6,834 bases of DNA from Clostridia bacterium (GTDB lineage: Bacteria; Bacillota; Clostridia; TANB77; CAG-508). The stretch is taken from NCBI GenBank assembly GCA_900768805.1, contig CAAGEF010000008.1:1-6834 (forward strand), read 5' to 3'. Positions 1 to 6,289 of the stretch are shown here, one piece after another. Positions within the stretch are counted from its first letter, which is position 1. Every line of letters begins with the position of its first letter. A program made the translations under genes and the position numbers. A model generated the notes under the pieces. The model worked only from the letters and a program-made list of their open reading frames with translations, was not told the DNA's origin and made no database searches.

Positions 1-1
1 C

Positions 2-46
2 TTAAAAAGATATAAAAGTCAAGAAGAATCAATTTTAACAATATAG
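2..46 (+). CDS. Possible 3' end of an upstream gene (partial)
   Basis: One plus-strand frame is open from the left edge to a TAG at 44-46 and reads LKRYKSQEESILTI. The other two plus frames stop within the first 15 bases (TAA at 3-5 and 13-15). The charged, plausible tail is compatible with the C-terminus of a preceding gene. Fourteen codons are far too few to identify a product, and open stretches of this length occur by chance. No clear terminator hairpin was seen between this stop and the helicase promoter. Confidence 0.25.
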   Translation, partial: LKRYKSQEESILTI

Positions 47-131
47 AGTATTCAAAGTATATATTTTTCAAAAAAGTGTGACATATGATTGACTAACCTA
101 CATAATTTTAAATAATAAAACAAAAAATCTA

Positions 132-160
132 TTGACTTAAAAAATCTCTCGTTATATAAT
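132..160 (+). promoter_or_regulatory. Sigma-A promoter of the helicase gene
   Basis: TTGACT at 132-137 and a perfect TATAAT at 155-160 are separated by exactly 17 bases, which is near-consensus for a housekeeping promoter. Transcription should start around 166-168 and give a leader of about 25 bases before the ATG. A weaker second candidate lies just upstream: TTGACT at 89-94 with TAATAA at 113-118, spacer 18. The helicase gene therefore probably has its own constitutive transcription. Confidence 0.8.
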
Positions 161-180
161 ATCAAACATAAGTTCACTAA

Positions 181-187
181 AAGGAGA
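181..187 (+). promoter_or_regulatory. Ribosome binding site of the helicase gene
   Basis: AAGGAGA at 181-187 lies five bases before the ATG at 193, a standard Shine-Dalgarno arrangement. It supports this start codon. Confidence 0.85.
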
Positions 188-192
188 AGAAA

Positions 193-2481
193 ATGGATTT
201 ATTAAATGGATTAAATGATAAACAACATGAAGCAGTAGTAACTACTGATGGACCATGCTTAGTAATAGCTGGTGCAGGAAGTGGTAAAACTAAAGTTTTA
301 ACTCATAAAATAGCATATCTTTTAGCAGAAAAAAATGTTAAGCCTTGGGAGATTTTAGCTATAACATTTACAAATAAAGCAGCAAATGAAATGAAAGAAA
401 GAGTAACAAATTTAGTAGGGGATTCTGCGAAAGATATATGGATGGGAACATTCCATTCTATATGTGTTAGAATTTTAAGAAAAACAATTGATAGATTAGG
501 TTTTGATACATCATTTGTAATTTTTGATACATCAGACCAAAAAACTTTAATAAAACAAATTATAAAACAACAAGATTTAGATGATAAAATATTTTCAGAT
601 AAATCAATTATGTATGAAATAAGTAATGCAAAAAATGAGATGCTTGAACCTGGAGAATATGCAGCTAGAAGCATGGGAGATTTTAGAAAAGAAAAAATTG
701 CAGATGTTTATAAAATATATCAAAAAAGATTAAAAGAAAATAATGCAATAGATTTTGATGATATTATAAACTTTGTAATAAAAATAATGCTTGATAATCC
801 AGATATATTAGAATATTATTCAGACAAATTTAAATATGTTTTAGTAGATGAGTATCAAGATACAAATAAAGCTCAATTTACATTAGTAACATTATTAGCA
901 TCTAAATATGGAAATATAACAGTTGTTGGAGATAATGATCAAGGAATTTATTCATTTAGAGGTGCTGATATAACAAACATTTTAAATTTTGAAAAAGATT
1001 TTCCAGGAACAAAGATAATTAAATTAGAGCAAAACTATAGATGTACTCAAAGTATATTAAATGTAGCAAATGAAGTTATAAAAAATAATGAAACAAAATA
1101 TGAAAAAAGATTATGGACAAGTAATGATGAAGGCTGTTTACCTTATGTTTTTAAGGGAGATGATGAATATAGAGAAGCAACTTTTGTTGTAGATCAAATA
1201 AATCATTTAAAACGACAAGAATATTATAAATATTCAGATTTTGCAATTTTATATAGAATGAATTCACAATCTCGTAGTCTTGAGGATATTTTAAGAAGAG
1301 AAGATATTCCTTATAAAATTGTTGGTGGTTTAAAATTCTATGAAAGAAAAGAAATTAAAGATATAATTGCATATTTAAGATTAATTCAAAATACAAATGA
1401 TAATCTAAGTTTAACAAGAATTATAAATGAACCAAAAAGAGGCGTAGGGAAAACAAGCTTAGATAAAGTTGAAGAAATATCAGTAGCAAATGGAATTTCA
1501 ATGTATGATGTTATAAAAGATGCAGCAGTATATGGCTTGAATAGAGTATTTGCAAATACTAGGGATTTTATAAGTACAATTGAAGAATTAAAATTGAAAA
1601 AAGATACAATTAAAATATCTGATTTAATAAAAGAAACACTAAACAAAACAGGATATACAAAAGCATTAGAATTAGAAAATACTGTTGAAGCGGAAAATAG
1701 AATAGAGAACTTAGAAGAATTTTTAACAGTAGCAATAGAATTTGAAGAGGAGTCTGCTGATAATTCTTTAGGAGAATTTTTAAATGGAATAACTTTAAGT
1801 TCTGATTTAGATGGAATGGAGGAAGCAGAGGAATCTGTAACACTAATGACTTTACATAGTGCTAAAGGACTAGAATTTCCTGTAGTTTTCTTAGTAGGAA
1901 TGGAGGAAGGAATTTTCCCAGGATATAAATCAATTGGTGAACCAAAAGAATTAGAGGAAGAAAGAAGACTTTGTTATGTTGGAATTACTAGAGCAAAAGA
2001 AAAATTATTCCTAACATGTGCAAAACAAAGAACAATATTTGGCTCTACAAGTTGTAATTCCCCATCTAGATTTATTGGTGAAATACCATCTGAAATGCTT
2101 GATGGATACGATGAATTTGATAACAAAAAAGATCAAAGATTTGAATCAAATGATAGATATGATTGGTCTTATGGAGGAGGCTATCAAAGTAGCTCTGTAA
2201 GGTCATATAGAGATATGGATGCTACCTCAAGACCTGCGGGAAGTGGATTTTCATATAGAAGTGCAGATTCGTTTTTAGCTAGTATGAATAAACCAAAAGC
2301 AAAAGAAATTAATTTAGATGGATATGTTTCTGGAGCTAGAGTATACCATAAAAAATTTGGTGAAGGTGTAATAAATATAGTTGAACCAGAAGGTGATGAT
2401 TTAAAAGTAGATATAAATTTCGAAAAAGTAGGACATAAACGTTTAATGGCAAAATTTGCGGGATTAGAAATTTTAAATTAA
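193..2481 (+). CDS. pcrA: ATP-dependent DNA helicase, UvrD/PcrA type (superfamily 1A)
   Basis: This 762-residue protein is an essentially full-length 3'-5' DNA helicase, expected to unwind DNA in nucleotide excision repair, replication restart and clearing of recombinase or stalled RNA polymerase. All SF1A motifs are visible: Q-motif glutamine Q11; Walker A GAGSGKT (27-33); Ia TFTNKAANEMKER (58-70); Ib GTFHSI (85-90); Walker B DEYQ (219-222); motif III VVGDNDQGIYSFRGAD (244-259); motif IV LEQNYRCT (278-285); motif V around TLHSAKGLEF (553-562); motif VI CYVGITRAKEKL (594-605). A Gly/Ser/Tyr/Arg-rich linker (about 650-690) leads to a C-terminal Tudor-like module with KFGEGVI (721-727), as in PcrA/UvrD proteins that bind RNA polymerase. 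PcrA is the usual name in Firmicutes and UvrD is the close alternative. RecB/AddA are excluded by length and the absence of a nuclease domain. Motif III has G and SF where many PcrA proteins have S and RW. The gene has its own promoter and a downstream hairpin. Confidence 0.96.
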   Translation: MDLLNGLNDKQHEAVVTTDGPCLVIAGAGSGKTKVLTHKIAYLLAEKNVKPWEILAITFTNKAANEMKERVTNLVGDSAKDIWMGTFHSICVRILRKTIDRLGFDTSFVIFDTSDQKTLIKQIIKQQDLDDKIFSDKSIMYEISNAKNEMLEPGEYAARSMGDFRKEKIADVYKIYQKRLKENNAIDFDDIINFVIKIMLDNPDILEYYSDKFKYVLVDEYQDTNKAQFTLVTLLASKYGNITVVGDNDQGIYSFRGADITNILNFEKDFPGTKIIKLEQNYRCTQSILNVANEVIKNNETKYEKRLWTSNDEGCLPYVFKGDDEYREATFVVDQINHLKRQEYYKYSDFAILYRMNSQSRSLEDILRREDIPYKIVGGLKFYERKEIKDIIAYLRLIQNTNDNLSLTRIINEPKRGVGKTSLDKVEEISVANGISMYDVIKDAAVYGLNRVFANTRDFISTIEELKLKKDTIKISDLIKETLNKTGYTKALELENTVEAENRIENLEEFLTVAIEFEEESADNSLGEFLNGITLSSDLDGMEEAEESVTLMTLHSAKGLEFPVVFLVGMEEGIFPGYKSIGEPKELEEERRLCYVGITRAKEKLFLTCAKQRTIFGSTSCNSPSRFIGEIPSEMLDGYDEFDNKKDQRFESNDRYDWSYGGGYQSSSVRSYRDMDATSRPAGSGFSYRSADSFLASMNKPKAKEINLDGYVSGARVYHKKFGEGVINIVEPEGDDLKVDINFEKVGHKRLMAKFAGLEILN

Positions 2482-2489
2482 AGAACAAT

Positions 2490-2540
2490 AGCGGACATTC
2501 GCAAAAAACAAAGTTAATTGCGAATGTCCGCTTTGTTTAT
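2490..2540 (+). terminator. Intrinsic terminator after the helicase gene, possibly bidirectional
   Basis: GCGGACATTCGC at 2491-2502 pairs perfectly with GCGAATGTCCGC at 2520-2531. One outer A-T pair and two inner pairs extend the stem to 15 bp around a 13-base loop. On the plus strand it is followed by TTTGTTTAT, a moderate U-tract, nine bases after the helicase stop codon. Read from the minus strand, the same hairpin is followed by TATTGTTCTTT, so it could also stop transcription coming from the GH5 gene. A competing pairing, AAACAAAG (2506-2513) with CTTTGTTT (2531-2538), would trap the U-tract; whether this matters is unknown. Confidence 0.8.
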
Positions 2541-2574
2541 ACAATATGAAAGTATTACTTTCATATTGTATAAA
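2536..2574. repeat. 39-bp palindrome (19-base arms, one-base centre)
   Basis: Bases 2536-2554 and 2556-2574 are exact reverse complements around a single T at 2555. As RNA this would form a stem of about 17 bp with a small loop. It directly abuts the terminator hairpin and overlaps its U-tract. It has no U-run of its own on the plus strand, where AAAATG follows, so a simple terminator role is not obvious. It could back up termination, stabilise a transcript end, bind a protein as a dyad, or belong to a dispersed intergenic repeat. Confidence 0.8.
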
Positions 2575-2599
2575 AATGCTTCGCTTATATGGTTGCACA

Positions 2600-2621
2600 G
2601 AATTTTTCTAGTGAAAAATTC
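2600..2621. repeat. Perfect 9-bp hairpin
   Basis: GAATTTTTC at 2600-2608 and GAAAAATTC at 2613-2621 are perfect inverted repeats around a TAGT loop. The surrounding bases (about 2571-2650) are somewhat richer in GC than the nearby genes. No open reading frame with a ribosome binding site is present. Together with the two stronger hairpins to the left, it makes the convergent intergenic region unusually structured. Confidence 0.6.
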
Positions 2622-2674
2622 GCGCTTGAACAAATTTGCGGAAATCTTTACTTTTTGAAAGTTGTTGTATATTA

Positions 2675-2708
2675 AAATTTATAGTTTAAAATAACATACT
2701 ATAAATTT
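2675..2708 (-). terminator. AT-rich hairpin at the end of the GH5 gene
   Basis: AAATTTATAGT at 2675-2685 and ACTATAAATTT at 2698-2708 are perfect 11-base inverted repeats with a 12-base loop. The right arm overlaps the minus-strand stop codon (2707-2709). Read on the minus strand, the hairpin is followed by TAATATACAAC. The stem contains only one G-C pair, so it is a weak terminator at best. Leftward transcripts may instead stop at the stronger hairpins at 2490-2574. Confidence 0.35.
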
Positions 2709-3714
2709 ATTCGCTTTCCACTTTGTTCATGTCTAATAAATATTTTCCTGAAGGAGTTAAATATTTTAAAATATTATCTCCAACTTTATAATTTTCTTTT
2801 AAAATAGAAGAAGTAGGAGGGGTATTGCTAAAAGACCAATAGAACCAACTTACATTTTCAGTATCTAAAAAATCAATCCAATTTTTGAATTCATCATAAT
2901 ATAATTTTCCATCACCTGTTTTGTCAGTTAAACCAGTTTCCGTAACTATTACAGGTAGATTTTTTGATTTCATAAGTTTAATAGCATCTTTTATATCACT
3001 AAGATAAGTTCCAGCATAATAATGACACGAATATAGAATATTTTCAAATTCTATAGGTGCTTCATGTACATCTGCAAATTTTGTACACCAATATGGAGTA
3101 CCAACTATTATAATTGAATCAGGATTATTATTTCTTATAACAGGAATAACTGCTTTTGCGTAAGGTTTTATAGAATCTGTCCATGTGGTTTTTGTTCCAT
3201 TTGGTTCATTACATATCTCATATATTATGTTAGGATAATCTTTATATTTTTTTGAATATTTATCAAAAAATTCTTTTGATTCATTTATGTGAGTATTAGG
3301 ATCTCCGTCACTTAAAATATGCCAATCTATAATAACATATAAATCTAAATCTATTAAAATATCGGTAATATTTACTATTTTTTCATAAATAAAATCTGGA
3401 TTAGAAATATATCCATTTTCTTCAGTATACATAGATATTCTAAAAGAATTTATATCAAAATTTTCTTTTAAAGATTTTAAATTTTCATAATTAAGCAGTT
3501 CATAAGTCCATTGTATTCCAGAGCTACTTATACCTTTAAGTTTAAACACTTCTCCATTTTCATTTAAAATATCAGTATTTACAATTTTTAATTTTCCGTT
3601 TTCTGAAACAGGAGAGGATATAATCTTAGTATTTTGAGAATTAAACTTATAAAAAAATAAAACTGAGATAACGATTATTAAAATAGTTATAAAAACAATA
3701 AAAAATTTCTTCAT
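2707..3714 (-). CDS. Membrane-anchored glycoside hydrolase family 5 enzyme (probable endo-beta-1,4-glucanase)
   Basis: The 335-residue protein has a hydrophobic segment at about 4-22 after MKK, with no lipobox and no obvious signal peptidase site, so it is probably a signal anchor that leaves the enzyme outside the membrane. The single catalytic domain spans about 41-328. Family 5 hallmarks are FRIS with R92, DWH with H132, the acid/base motif IYEICNEP with E170, HYY with H231, the nucleophile motif VIVTETG with E259, and WFYWSFS with W293. The order and the GDG block after the nucleophile resemble the GH5_2 cellulase subfamily, which hydrolyses internal beta-1,4-glucan bonds with retention. 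Most relatives have TEWG where this has TETG. No carbohydrate-binding module, dockerin or SLH domain is attached, so it is minimal compared with secreted cellulases. Start chosen at 3714 because AAAGGAG lies seven bases upstream; an in-frame ATG at 3789 adds 25 residues but lacks a good site. The gene is divergent from the surface-protein operon. Exact substrate is not certain. Confidence 0.9.
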   Translation of the reverse strand: MKKFFIVFITILIIVISVLFFYKFNSQNTKIISSPVSENGKLKIVNTDILNENGEVFKLKGISSSGIQWTYELLNYENLKSLKENFDINSFRISMYTEENGYISNPDFIYEKIVNITDILIDLDLYVIIDWHILSDGDPNTHINESKEFFDKYSKKYKDYPNIIYEICNEPNGTKTTWTDSIKPYAKAVIPVIRNNNPDSIIIVGTPYWCTKFADVHEAPIEFENILYSCHYYAGTYLSDIKDAIKLMKSKNLPVIVTETGLTDKTGDGKLYYDEFKNWIDFLDTENVSWFYWSFSNTPPTSSILKENYKVGDNILKYLTPSGKYLLDMNKVESE

Positions 3715-3721
3715 AATTATT

Positions 3722-3728
3722 CTCCTTT
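3722..3728 (-). promoter_or_regulatory. Ribosome binding site that fixes the GH5 start
   Basis: On the minus strand AAAGGAG (3722-3728) lies seven bases before the ATG at 3714. It favours the start giving MKKFF over the upstream in-frame ATG at 3789, which has no such site. Confidence 0.8.
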
Positions 3729-3791
3729 TATAAAAGTATAATTCAACTAATAAAAATAAGCAACATGAAACGAATAGTTTCCCAAGCATTT

Positions 3792-3820
3792 TTTATAATT
3801 TTAGCTATTTTTGTAATCAA
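3792..3820 (-). promoter_or_regulatory. Candidate promoter of the GH5 gene
   Basis: Read on the minus strand, TTGATT (3820-3815) and TATAAA (3797-3792) are separated by 17 bases, a reasonable sigma-A match. It would give a leader of about 70 bases. A second match, TTGCTT-17-TATACT with its -10 at 3740-3735, would start transcription within the ribosome binding site and is less likely. In DNA this AT-rich, chance matches are common. Confidence 0.45.
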
Positions 3821-3835
3821 AAAATAACTAAAATT
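3797..3835. repeat. Inverted repeat over the GH5 promoter
   Basis: Bases 3797-3812 and 3820-3835 are 16-base inverted repeats with one mismatch (C at 3805 opposite A at 3827), separated by seven bases. The dyad covers the candidate -35 box and the spacer of the GH5 promoter, so it could be an operator. The arms are nearly all A and T, which weakens the case. Confidence 0.4.
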
Positions 3836-3908
3836 TATTAATTTACAAAAGCTTGAAAATCCGTAAATTTAAATTAAGTAATATATATTTTTGTAATATT
3901 ATTAAATA

Positions 3909-3937
3909 TTGTTTTTTTAATAATTTATATTTATAAG
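3909..3937 (+). promoter_or_regulatory. Candidate promoter of the surface-protein operon
   Basis: TTGTTT (3909-3914) and TATAAG (3932-3937) are separated by 17 bases. Transcription would start near 3944, about 24 bases before the ATG. The match is moderate and the background is very AT-rich. Confidence 0.4.
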
Positions 3938-3955
3938 TAAGTAAGAGTGATTAAG

Positions 3956-3961
3956 AGGAGG
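3956..3961 (+). promoter_or_regulatory. Ribosome binding site that fixes the surface-protein start
   Basis: A perfect AGGAGG lies six bases before the ATG at 3968. An in-frame GTG at 3947 would place this site inside the coding region, as the codons for Lys-Arg-Arg-Arg, so the ATG is the better start. Confidence 0.85.
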
Positions 3962-3967
3962 AGAATT

Positions 3968-6286
3968 ATGGAGAAGTCGAAGAAACTAAAAATATTTTTG
4001 ATAGCTGTAGTATGTTTAGTTTTTATGCTCTTAGGAATTTTGTTTTGCTATAACTCAGAAACAATAAACTTTTCAAAGCAAAACGCACAATCTGCAATGG
4101 TGAAATCAGATTCAAAAGTAGGAACAGTAAAAATAAGATATATTGATACAGAAGGAAAAAGTATTGCTTCAGAAGAATCTATTTCAGGAAAAGTTGGAGA
4201 ATGGTATACAACATCAAGGAAAAAGATAACTTCATATAGAGCATATGGAGATGAACCATTAAATAAGAGAGGTTACTATGCAGAAAACCAAGAAGTAGTT
4301 GAATATATTTATGAAAGAATTTCTAGTAATGCAGTCACAACGATTGATGAACAAAATGAAATAACTATTTCTGTAGAGAATCAAAGAACATTATCTGAAT
4401 ATGATTTTTTCGTGAAGACTATATGCAGTGAGTCTAATAAATCAGTAAATGGAGCGGGTTTAAAAATATATAAAGATTCTACTGAAATAAAATCAGGAAA
4501 AACAAATAATGGAGAGTTATATGTTGGAACTGTAACAGTAAAAGATGAAACAATATCTACATATTCAATAGAAGAAAGTGATGTAGCTGACGGATATGCT
4601 TGTAATATAGATTCAAAATTTGATTTTAAAGTAATTAGAAAGTGGAATGAAAATCAAAATAAATTTGAAATTAAATTAGAATATGATAAATCAGCAAAAG
4701 GCATATTAAATGTAGAAGTAAATTCTAAAAATCAAATTATAGTTACACTTGATTATAAAAACTTGTTAGGAAATTATTCCATGAATATTGTTACTAAAGA
4801 TGCTGGAACACAAGCCCCAGTATTTGGAGCAAAATTTAAAATAAGAAGTTTAAGTTCATCTTATTCTAAAGATGTTGTAATTGAAAACGAGGTAGAGAAT
4901 ATAGGAAATTTTGAATTGTCTAAAGAAACAGAAGTCGTTGAATATTATGAAATTGAACAGGTTGAAGCTGCTGAAGGATATGATCAAATTTTAGAAGAAC
5001 CTATAATAATAGAAGTTAAAAAAGTTTATAATCCAGAAAAGAAAAAATATGATGTAGAAGTAGTATATGATGAATCATTAATTTATGTTGAAGTAATTGT
5101 TGGAGATGATGGAACTATAACAATTATTGTATCATGTGCTAGAAATAGTAATCAGGATTTAGGAATAGAATACTTCTTAAATAAATTAAATAATAAAGAA
5201 ATTAAAGATAGAGAACCAATAATAACATTTGATCAAGAAAATAAATTAAATGAGATTATAGGAAAAACAGATAATATATCTGTAGAAAATAACGATGAAT
5301 TAAACTTTATAGCTAGAGTATATAACAATAGCGATTCAGAAGTTAATGGAGGTGCAGTAAAAATTGCAATTCCAAATGGATTAAGCTTTGATTCAAATAA
5401 TTCTATAAATATTGAAAATGAATGGAAAATGTATATAGAAGATGAATATGGAGTATTACAAGAAACAGATGATGTAAATAAAGCAAATGTAGTTGTTAGT
5501 AAAAAATTAACAAGCCAAAAAATTGCAGCATTTAATCCAGATTCTGAAAATAAAATATCGTATTTAGATTTACAATTAGTTTTAAAAGTTTCAGAAGCTA
5601 CTCTTAAAGATTCAAGAAATATAAAAGATACTGCTAAATTGATTAATTTATCAAAAGATTTATATGAAGAAAACAATCAAAATTCAGAATATTTATATGT
5701 GAAATATTTTGATTTAGGAATAACAAAATATATTGAAAAAATAAATATAAATGTCGAAGATAAAACAGCAGTAAAAGAAGTAGGATTTGATAAAAAAGAT
5801 ACATTAACAAAAATAGAAGTACAAGCTAAAAAAATAAATGCAACAAAATTAAATATAATTTATGGAATTAAAGTTGAAAATATAGGAGAAATTGCAGGTA
5901 TAGCTCAAGAAATTACAGATTTTCTACCTGAAGGATTTACATTTAATCCATCAGATAATCCAGATTGGTATTTGGATGGAAATGTATTAAAAACAACTAT
6001 ATTAAATTCTGAAATTTTAAATCCAGGAGAAAGTAAAACAATATATGTAAATCTAGAATGGAAATTAAATGAAGAACATATAGGTGTAAGAACAAATCAA
6101 GCAAAAGTAACACAATACCATAATGAAAGCAATTCTATAGATATAACAGATGAAAATATATCTGATTCAACAGTAATTGTTTCAATTGCAACTGGTTTAG
6201 CAGTATATACAGGAATTGTAATTTCAATATCAGCAATAATAGCAGTTGGAATATTAGTTTTAAAAAAATATGGAAGAAAGGAGTAA
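3968..6286 (+). CDS. Membrane-anchored surface protein: MucBP, two SpaA/CnaB-like and two DUF11-like domains
   Basis: The 772-residue protein looks like an extracellular adhesin or scaffold. A short basic start and a hydrophobic segment (about 7-27) serve for export. Residues 52-117 match a MucBP domain, from GTVKIRYIDTEGK to VVEYIYER; relatives occur in mucin-binding and other wall proteins of Firmicutes. Residues 145-265 and 270-393 are a clear duplication of a SpaA/CnaB-like beta fold. Both have a first-strand Lys (K150, K277), a GAxxKI-type strand, YxIE...AxGY (199-210, 327-338), a later YDxS and a final-strand Asn (N265, N393). Residues about 440-560 and 625-720 are beta-rich stretches of DUF11 type, sharing a pattern like IPNGLSF (468-474) and LPEGFTF (653-659). 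A C-terminal hydrophobic segment (about 744-765) ends in KKYGRKE, which would hold the protein in the membrane. No LPXTG-type sortase motif precedes it. The next gene starts three bases downstream, so the two form an operon. Ligand unknown; domain calls are by eye. Confidence 0.85.
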   Translation: MEKSKKLKIFLIAVVCLVFMLLGILFCYNSETINFSKQNAQSAMVKSDSKVGTVKIRYIDTEGKSIASEESISGKVGEWYTTSRKKITSYRAYGDEPLNKRGYYAENQEVVEYIYERISSNAVTTIDEQNEITISVENQRTLSEYDFFVKTICSESNKSVNGAGLKIYKDSTEIKSGKTNNGELYVGTVTVKDETISTYSIEESDVADGYACNIDSKFDFKVIRKWNENQNKFEIKLEYDKSAKGILNVEVNSKNQIIVTLDYKNLLGNYSMNIVTKDAGTQAPVFGAKFKIRSLSSSYSKDVVIENEVENIGNFELSKETEVVEYYEIEQVEAAEGYDQILEEPIIIEVKKVYNPEKKKYDVEVVYDESLIYVEVIVGDDGTITIIVSCARNSNQDLGIEYFLNKLNNKEIKDREPIITFDQENKLNEIIGKTDNISVENNDELNFIARVYNNSDSEVNGGAVKIAIPNGLSFDSNNSINIENEWKMYIEDEYGVLQETDDVNKANVVVSKKLTSQKIAAFNPDSENKISYLDLQLVLKVSEATLKDSRNIKDTAKLINLSKDLYEENNQNSEYLYVKYFDLGITKYIEKININVEDKTAVKEVGFDKKDTLTKIEVQAKKINATKLNIIYGIKVENIGEIAGIAQEITDFLPEGFTFNPSDNPDWYLDGNVLKTTILNSEILNPGESKTIYVNLEWKLNEEHIGVRTNQAKVTQYHNESNSIDITDENISDSTVIVSIATGLAVYTGIVISISAIIAVGILVLKKYGRKE
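6277..6283 (+). promoter_or_regulatory. Ribosome binding site of the LRR gene, inside the preceding gene
   Basis: AAAGGAG lies six bases before the ATG at 6290 and forms part of the last codons of the upstream gene. This tight arrangement supports co-transcription and possibly translational coupling of the two surface proteins. Confidence 0.8.
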
Positions 6287-6289
6287 AAA

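Noticed and set aside
47..131. Terminator, riboswitch or small RNA upstream of the helicase promoter
   Set aside because: No stable hairpin or known leader motif could be found in this short AT-rich stretch.
303..674. Antisense open frame of 123 codons inside the helicase gene
   Set aside because: It is the reverse-strand shadow of a confidently identified gene, rich in Ile/Phe/Ser as expected from AT-rich antisense, and has no domain or start signal.
1386..1843. Two antisense open frames (86 and 77 codons) inside the helicase gene
   Set aside because: Both are low-complexity Leu/Ile/Phe shadows of the helicase coding sequence.
2018..2200. 60-codon plus-strand frame inside the helicase gene
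   Set aside because: It overlaps the intact helicase in another frame, without a ribosome binding site or recognisable product.
2546..2611. 21-codon open frame (MKVLLSYC...) in the convergent intergenic region
   Set aside because: There is no ribosome binding site and the frame runs through the palindrome and the 9-bp hairpin; better explained as chance.
3715..3789. Upstream ATG adding 25 residues to the GH5 protein
   Set aside because: It lacks a Shine-Dalgarno site and lies about at the start of the predicted transcript, while the ATG at 3714 has AAAGGAG seven bases upstream and a normal anchor sequence.
3947..3967. In-frame GTG start that would add seven residues (MIKRRRI) to the surface protein
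   Set aside because: It would put the perfect AGGAGG inside the coding region and has no ribosome binding site of its own; the ATG at 3968 has ideal spacing.
5233..5676. Antisense open frame of 147 codons inside the surface-protein gene
   Set aside because: It is a reverse-strand shadow of a gene with clear domains and start signals.
6200..6286. LPXTG-type sortase signal at the end of the surface protein
   Set aside because: I looked for an LPXTG-like motif before the C-terminal hydrophobic segment and found none; the tail is better read as a plain membrane anchor.
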